The notes under the pieces are model-generated. The model saw nothing but the letters and a program-made list of their open reading frames with translations. It ran no database searches and was not told where the DNA came from. The position numbers and the translations under genes were made by a program. DNA of 8,477 bases from Candidatus Omnitrophota bacterium. GTDB lineage: Bacteria > Omnitrophota > Gorgyraeia > Aquiviventales > Aquiviventaceae. Shown piece after piece: positions 5,029 to 8,477 of the stretch (the first letter of the stretch is position 1; each line of letters begins with the position of its first letter). The stretch lies in contig JACQRD010000016.1 in the NCBI GenBank assembly GCA_016206675.1, forward strand, positions 1 through 8,477, read 5' to 3'.

Positions 5029-5822
5029 AAGTAGCAGACAGCACACAGCACACAGCAGACAGTGTGATTCCGCGGTCGGTGGAGCCGTTGCTGCGGAAGA
5101 TCGGGCGGATGGCGTCGGCCGAGGGGATGTCGGCGTATGCGGTCGGAGGATGCGTGCGCGACTGGCGGCTCGGGCGAGCGCGGACCGTCGATATCGATAT
5201 CACGGTTGAGGGTGACGGATTAGCGCTGGCACGCCGGGCGGCCAGCGCGCTGGGTGGGGCCTTGACCGAGCATCAGCAGTTTGGGACGGCGACCATTGTC
5301 GTGCAGCACACAGCACACAGCAGACAGCAGACAGCAAGGGCGGAGATCCGGATCGATGTTGCGACGTGCCGGCGGGAGACGTACGCGAAGCCGGCGGCGT
5401 ATCCCAAGGTGTCGCGCGGCACCATCCACGAGGACCTCTTCCGGCGGGATTTCACCATCAACGCCATGGCGGCGGCTATTGCCCCCGAAGCCTTTGGACG
5501 GCTGGTGGATCCCTTCGGCGGCGTGGGCGACCTGCGCCGGCGGCGTCTACGCATCCTGCATGGCGGCAGTTTCCGGGATGATCCCAGCCGGATCCTCCGG
5601 GGCGTTCGGTTCGCGCAGCGCTTCGGATTACGGTGGGAGCCTGCCACCCGTGCAGCGGCTCTGGCAGCTGTTCGCGAGGGCCTGCTGGGGCGGCTCAACA
5701 CCGGGCGCCTGGCCAAGGAGCTCGACCGGATGTGCGATGAGCCCGATCCGCGCGCCTGTTTCGAAGCGTTTGCCGAACTGCTTAATCAAGAGCCCACAAC
5801 CCAGAACCCTGAACGTATTTGA
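5025..5822 (+). CDS. cca: Class II CCA-adding/poly(A) polymerase-like nucleotidyltransferase, C-terminally short and repeat-invaded
   Basis: The head domain of a class II tRNA nucleotidyltransferase is clear: GGCVRD (41-46), the catalytic carboxylates Asp56 and Asp58 in VDIDITVEGD, IRIDVATCRRETY (108-120), RRDFTINAMA (140-149) and DDPSRILRGVRF (185-196) in the neck. Such enzymes add or repair the tRNA 3' CCA; some are A-adding or polyadenylating. Three parts look repeat-derived: residues 4-13 near the N-terminus (5033-5060), residues 94-104 QHTAHSRQQTA between two head-domain strands (5305-5336), and the tail EPTTQNPERI (5789-5816). At 265 residues it lacks most of the body and tail found in the usual 400-residue or longer proteins, and the next gene starts two bases after its stop. 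ATG 5025 overlaps the xer stop; GTG 5064 would skip the first repeat. It may be functional with a minimal tail, or decaying. Whether the enzyme adds CCA, CC or A cannot be told. Confidence 0.85.
   Translation: MKVADSTQHTADSVIPRSVEPLLRKIGRMASAEGMSAYAVGGCVRDWRLGRARTVDIDITVEGDGLALARRAASALGGALTEHQQFGTATIVVQHTAHSRQQTARAEIRIDVATCRRETYAKPAAYPKVSRGTIHEDLFRRDFTINAMAAAIAPEAFGRLVDPFGGVGDLRRRRLRILHGGSFRDDPSRILRGVRFAQRFGLRWEPATRAAALAAVREGLLGRLNTGRLAKELDRMCDEPDPRACFEAFAELLNQEPTTQNPERI
5033..5060. repeat. Heptamer array at the cca start codon
   Basis: Four units in register, AGCAGAC, AGCACAC, AGCACAC, AGCAGAC, begin five bases after the cca ATG. In the cca frame they read ADSTQHTADS, a hydrophilic, stop-free peptide before the first recognisable family residues. 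It belongs to the same family as 3524-3551 and 5305-5336. Confidence 0.85.
5305..5336. repeat. Heptamer array inside the cca catalytic domain
   Basis: The units AGCACAC, AGCACAC, AGCAGAC, AGCAGAC and a partial AGCA run in register. The reading frame continues through them, giving residues 94-104 between IVV (91-93) and the conserved IRIDVATCRR. In homologues I know, the corresponding turn is only a few residues, so this looks like an in-frame insertion or expansion. This is the only array that lies well inside a gene. Confidence 0.85.
5789..5816. repeat. Second heptamer family (ACAACCC/AGAACCC) at the cca 3' end
   Basis: Four degenerate steps in register: AGAGCCC, ACAACCC, AGAACCC, TGAACGT. 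The unit sequence differs from the AGCACAC family but the period of seven is the same. It encodes the last residues of the nucleotidyltransferase (EPTTQNPERI, roughly) and ends just before its TGA at 5820-5822. The array is short, so chance is not excluded. Confidence 0.55.
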
Positions 5823-5823
5823 A

Positions 5824-6105
5824 ATGGTCATCGGCGCGCTCCATGTGGAGGTGCATGTGCCCAACGCGCAGTCGCTGAAGGATCGCCGCTCAGTCCTTAA
5901 GAGCTTGAAAGACCAGTTGCGCGGGCGATTCAACATCGCCGTGGCTGAAGTTGAGGCGGACGAGAAATGGCAACGCGCCGCCATCGGGATTGCGGCGGTC
6001 GGCGATACGCGCGCATCAGTTGAAGGCGCGCTGCGGCAGGTGACGCAGTGGCTGCGGGGTACACCTGCGGTGCATTTGATCCGTATCGAGGAGGCCTATT
6101 TCTAA
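5824..6105 (+). CDS. ylxP: DUF503 (YlxP-type) protein
   Basis: This 93-residue protein matches DUF503: MVIGALHVEVHVPNAQSLKD at the N-terminus, then RRSVLKSLKDQLRGRFNIAV (21-40) and AEVEADEKWQRAAIGIAAVG (41-60). Members are small cytoplasmic ferredoxin-like proteins with no firmly established function; in Bacillus the gene lies between infB and rbfA, and a role in ribosome maturation is suspected from that position. Here it is again directly before rbfA, which supports the family call. ATG 5824 is the natural start: it lies two bases after the cca stop with no ribosome binding site, so reinitiation by ribosomes leaving cca is likely. Its TAA overlaps the rbfA ATG by one base. The length is normal. 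Confidence 0.92.
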   Translation: MVIGALHVEVHVPNAQSLKDRRSVLKSLKDQLRGRFNIAVAEVEADEKWQRAAIGIAAVGDTRASVEGALRQVTQWLRGTPAVHLIRIEEAYF

Positions 6106-6467
6106 TGCGAGGCGAGCGAACCGAGCGGTTGGCCACGCAATTCCAACAAGAAATCGCCATGATCTTGCAGCAGGAGCTTAAAGATCCATCGCTGGGGTTC
6201 GTCACGATCACCCGCGTGGAGCTCTCGAAAGATGTGAGCCACGCCAAGGTTTACTTCAGCTGTTTGGGCCCCCCCGAAGAGCGCGAGCGCTCGCAGCATG
6301 CGCTGGAGCGCTCCGCCAGGTTTCTGCACGGGTTGTTGAAGAAGCGGTTCCGCCTCAAGGTGATCCCCATGCTCCATTTCCATTATGATGCGTCGATCGA
6401 AAAATCGATTGAATTTTCCACCATGTTGGAGCGGCTTCAGCCCCCCCCGCGCCCCGATGGAAGCTGA
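6105..6467 (+). CDS. rbfA: Ribosome-binding factor A
   Basis: RbfA binds the small ribosomal subunit and helps mature the 5' end of 16S rRNA; it matters for growth in the cold. The 120-residue protein has the family's single KH-like domain: RTERLATQFQQEIAMILQ at the start, then DPSLGFVTITRVELSKDVSH (28-46, shown in part), AKVYFS (47-52) and IPMLHFHYDASIEKS (87-101). The length is normal. ATG 6105 overlaps the DUF503 stop in TAATG and is preceded by GAGGAGG at 6088-6094, the best ribosome binding site in the window. Its 3' end contains a run of eight C residues (6441-6448) and overlaps the truB start by 11 bases, so the two are probably coupled. Confidence 0.95.
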   Translation: MRGERTERLATQFQQEIAMILQQELKDPSLGFVTITRVELSKDVSHAKVYFSCLGPPEERERSQHALERSARFLHGLLKKRFRLKVIPMLHFHYDASIEKSIEFSTMLERLQPPPRPDGS

Positions 6468-7185
6468 AGGGCTGCTGCTGCTCCACAAGCCCTCCGGCGT
6501 GACGTCGCACGATGCGGTGCAGGTGCTGCGGCGCAAGCTCGCCATCCGCCGCATCGGGCATACCGGCACGCTCGATCCCTTGGCGGAAGGGCTGCTGATT
6601 TTGCTCATCGGCAAGGCCACCTCGCATCAGCAGCGCTTTCAGATGCACGATAAGACGTATGACGCCACCGTTCATTTCGGGGCGCAGACGGACACGGGCG
6701 ACGCTGAAGGCGCTGTGGTGCGGACGGCCGCCGTGCCGCCGCTGGATCCGGCGCAGGTGGCCGGGGTGCTGGCGTCGCTGAAGGGTGCGATGGTGCAGAC
6801 GCCGCCGGCGTTCAGCGCCGTCAAGGTGCATGGGCGGCCCGCCTACTGGTGGGCGCGCCGGCGGCAGCCAGTGGCGTTGGCCGAGCGGACGATCCAGGTG
6901 TTTGATCTCTCGTTGCTGGCCTGCGGCGATGAGGCGATCACGATCCGCGTGGAGTGCTCCGCCGGCACCTACGTCCGCCGGTTGGCTGAAGCGATCGCCG
7001 AGCGGCTGGGCACCGTCGGCCATGTCACCCAGTTGGTCCGGCGCCGCGTGGGCCGGTGGACGCTCGAGGAGGCCGTCACCCTCGGCTGGTGCCAAGAAGC
7101 TGCGCCCGAGCAGATCGCCCGGCGCGTGCTGCCGGTCGAGGCCGCGCGGCTGACGCAGGACGAATGGGCCAAGCGCGTCTCGTAA
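6457..7185 (+). CDS. truB: tRNA pseudouridine(55) synthase
   Basis: TruB isomerises uridine 55 in the T loop of tRNAs, including loops such as that of the tRNA-Pro upstream. The 242-residue protein has HKPSGVTSHDAV (10-21), the catalytic motif HTGTLDPLAEGLL (35-47) with nucleophile Asp40, KTYDATVHFGAQTDTGDAEG (66-85), QTPPAFSAVKVHG (114-126) and the later SAGTYVRRLAEAI (168-180). It is shorter than E. coli TruB (314) and appears to lack a full C-terminal PUA domain; short TruBs of this size are known, so I do not read it as broken. ATG 6457 lies inside rbfA and puts the first conserved strand at residue 5. It has no ribosome binding site, fitting translational coupling. It overlaps ribF by 22 bases. 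Confidence 0.95.
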   Translation: MEAEGLLLLHKPSGVTSHDAVQVLRRKLAIRRIGHTGTLDPLAEGLLILLIGKATSHQQRFQMHDKTYDATVHFGAQTDTGDAEGAVVRTAAVPPLDPAQVAGVLASLKGAMVQTPPAFSAVKVHGRPAYWWARRRQPVALAERTIQVFDLSLLACGDEAITIRVECSAGTYVRRLAEAIAERLGTVGHVTQLVRRRVGRWTLEEAVTLGWCQEAAPEQIARRVLPVEAARLTQDEWAKRVS

Positions 7186-8111
7186 CAGGCGCCTCCGCCG
7201 GCCGGCGCCTGCCCGCGCGCGCGGTCGTGACGATCGGCGTCTTCGATGGGGTGCACGTCGCCCACCGGCAACTCATCCGCGCGGTGGTACGGCTGGCCCG
7301 CCGCCGCCGCCGCGTGACCAGCGGGATCATCACCTTCCATCCGGACCCTCAACGCGTGTTGCATCCGGCGCGCGTCTCGCCGGCGCTGATGCCGATTGAA
7401 GAGCGCCTGGCGCGCCTGCGGTTGCTCGGCGTCGATTGGATCTGGGTCATTCCGTTTACGTGTGCCTTTGCGCGGGTGCGCGCCGAGCGGTTCGTGCGCC
7501 GCGTGCTCATCGGCCAATTGCGCGCCGGCGCCGTTGTTGTCGGCGATGGGTTTCTGTTCGGGAAGGATCGGGAAGGCGATCTGCGCATCCTGCGCCGCCT
7601 CGGCGCGTCGGCCGGCATGCAGGTGGTGTCCGTGGCGTCCATCCGCCGCCACGGCCAGCCGGTGTCCAGCTCCCGCATCCGCCGGCTGATCGCCGAAGGC
7701 TTGTTAGCGCAAGCGGCGCAGCTGTTAGGGCGCCCGCATGCGCTCGTTGGCACGGTGGTGCGCGGCACCGGGCGCGGGCGCCGTTTTGGGATTCCTACCG
7801 CGAACATCCGTCTGCTGCCGCAAGCGCTTCCGCCCCAGGGCGTCTATGCGGTGCGGTTGCGGGCGGGATCGTCAGGCCGCTGGCGGCCGGCCGTGATGAA
7901 TTTCGGCATGCGCCCCACCTTCGGCGCCGGCCCGGTTGTCTGTGAAGTGCACGTGTTGGGATTCCGCGGACGCCTGTTGGGCCGCCGCGTGGTGGTGTCG
8001 CTGCTGAAGCGGTTGCGCGGCGAGCGATACTTTGCCAGTCCGGCCGCACTGATTGCGCAAGTCCACCGGGACATCTCCCGCGCCCGTCGCCTCCTCTCCT
8101 ACTACTCGTAA
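7164..8111 (+). CDS. ribF: Bifunctional riboflavin kinase/FAD synthetase
   Basis: RibF phosphorylates riboflavin to FMN and adenylylates FMN to FAD. The 315-residue protein has the normal length and both domains. The FAD synthetase half (about 21-185) has the nucleotidyltransferase motif VFDGVHVAHRQL (26-37) with His31 and His34, FHPDPQRV (58-65), VVGDGFLFGKDREGD (125-139) and SSSRIRRLI (168-176). The riboflavin kinase half (about 190-310) has GTVVRGTGRGRRFGIPTANI (196-215) with the PTAN motif, NFGMRPTF (246-253) and EVHVLGF (261-267) with the probable catalytic Glu261. The usual Gly before the second His of the N-terminal motif is Ala33. ATG 7164 lies inside truB after AGGA at 7157-7160. It is the last gene before the terminator, as expected for the tail of an infB-type operon, though rpsO does not follow. 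Confidence 0.95.
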   Translation: MGQARLVTGASAGRRLPARAVVTIGVFDGVHVAHRQLIRAVVRLARRRRRVTSGIITFHPDPQRVLHPARVSPALMPIEERLARLRLLGVDWIWVIPFTCAFARVRAERFVRRVLIGQLRAGAVVVGDGFLFGKDREGDLRILRRLGASAGMQVVSVASIRRHGQPVSSSRIRRLIAEGLLAQAAQLLGRPHALVGTVVRGTGRGRRFGIPTANIRLLPQALPPQGVYAVRLRAGSSGRWRPAVMNFGMRPTFGAGPVVCEVHVLGFRGRLLGRRVVVSLLKRLRGERYFASPAALIAQVHRDISRARRLLSYYS

Positions 8112-8128
8112 TTCTCCGCCCCTTCGCT

Positions 8129-8167
8129 AAAAAAAGTGTCAGACGCTACATGTCTGACACTTTTTTT
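8129..8167. terminator. Intrinsic terminator after ribF, likely bidirectional
   Basis: GTGTCAGAC (8136-8144) and GTCTGACAC (8152-8160) form a perfect 9-bp stem around loop GCTACAT, preceded by seven A and followed by seven T. The T tract after the stem makes a good rho-independent terminator for the operon ending at 8111. The matching A tract would serve transcription from the opposite strand. Confidence 0.92.
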
Positions 8168-8477
8168 GAGGGGCGGCTGTGGCCGCGGGCCGTTCCCTCG
8201 GGGAACCCTCCCTCTCCCCGCCACGATACACGAGGGCGTGTCCGGGCCTCCCTCTCGGGAACGTCTCCGCGTCCATCCGCCCCTCACGTACGGCGCGATC
8301 CGGCCGCGGCGCCGCCGCAGCGCTTCTTTGTGCCTCCGGCACCCCGGCTCGCTCAGATGCGGTTCCGAGACGCCCGGCTGCGGCGGACCGGCCGTGAACT
8401 CGGCGCCGTCAGTCGGCGCCTCGGACAGCACGGCCGTGCTCTAAAAGCAGTCCGCCTGCGCCGGGCTGAACCGCATA
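8168..8477. other. Hairpin-rich region without a supported gene
   Basis: Open frames of up to about 100 codons exist here on both strands, but none shows a recognisable family, a good start or a plausible protein composition, and the longest ones run through the terminator. Several short perfect palindromes are visible: GTTCCC/GGGAAC around TCG (8192-8206), GTGCC/GGCAC around TCC (8330-8342), GGCGCC at 8402-8407 and again at 8415-8420 within a TCGGCGCC repeat, and the 14-base palindrome AGCACGGCCGTGCT (8427-8440). It could hold a structured RNA, a repeat element or the upstream region of the next gene; I cannot decide. Confidence 0.4.

Noticed and set aside
8136..8444. 102-codon plus-strand frame and 109-codon minus-strand frame (8102-8431) after the operon
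   Set aside because: Both run through the terminator hairpin, lack a good ribosome binding site and give low-complexity Arg/Pro/Gly-rich translations.

Overview
The window is GC-rich bacterial chromosome with every recognisable gene on the + strand. It looks like one long operon running from a tRNA-Pro gene to an intrinsic terminator at 8129-8167. A NAD+-dependent DNA ligase, a Xer recombinase, a DUF503/RbfA/TruB/RibF block and a lipobox protein point to a diderm bacterium. The lipoprotein style and the short-unit repeats at gene junctions remind me of uncultured Omnitrophota-type genomes. That placement is an impression (about 50%) and no marker in the window settles it.

Layout. 1-241: the tail of an unknown gene and a small, visibly less GC-rich antitoxin-like gene. 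242-372: a gene-free patch with a copy of the tRNA 5' end, an imperfect inverted repeat and a heptamer array. 373-446: tRNA-Pro(CGG). 463-3523: acylphosphatase, calcineurin-like phosphoesterase and ligA, tightly spaced. 3489-4037: a small predicted lipoprotein. 4144-5028: a XerC/XerD-type recombinase. 5025-5822: a C-terminally short class II CCA-adding/poly(A) polymerase-like nucleotidyltransferase. 5824-8111: DUF503 (ylxP), rbfA, truB and ribF, each touching or overlapping the next. 8129-8167: terminator. 8168-8477: hairpin-rich sequence with no supported gene.

How the genes fit together. The last four genes are the familiar tail of the bacterial nusA-infB operon (ribosome maturation, tRNA pseudouridylation, flavin cofactor synthesis), but infB and nusA are not directly upstream. 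Their place is taken by ligA, a lipoprotein gene, xer and cca. The tRNA gene lacks an encoded CCA end, so it needs the kind of activity the cca gene would normally supply.

The most striking feature is a set of short-unit arrays at the gene borders. Heptamers of the AGCACAC/AGCAGAC type (opposite strand GTGTGCT/GTCTGCT) occur at 337-371, 3524-3600, 5033-5060 and 5305-5336. A second heptamer family (ACAACCC/AGAACCC) lies at 5789-5816, and an octamer family (GTAAATGC) forms an inverted pair at 4034-4134. The heptamers are translated inside genes: as the hydrophobic part of the lipoprotein signal peptide, as the N-terminus and an internal loop of the nucleotidyltransferase, and as its C-terminal tail. 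The first octamer supplies the lipoprotein stop codon. Because 7 and 3 share no factor, all three frames of a heptamer array on one strand give the same cyclic heptapeptide, and the main units contain no stop codon on either strand.
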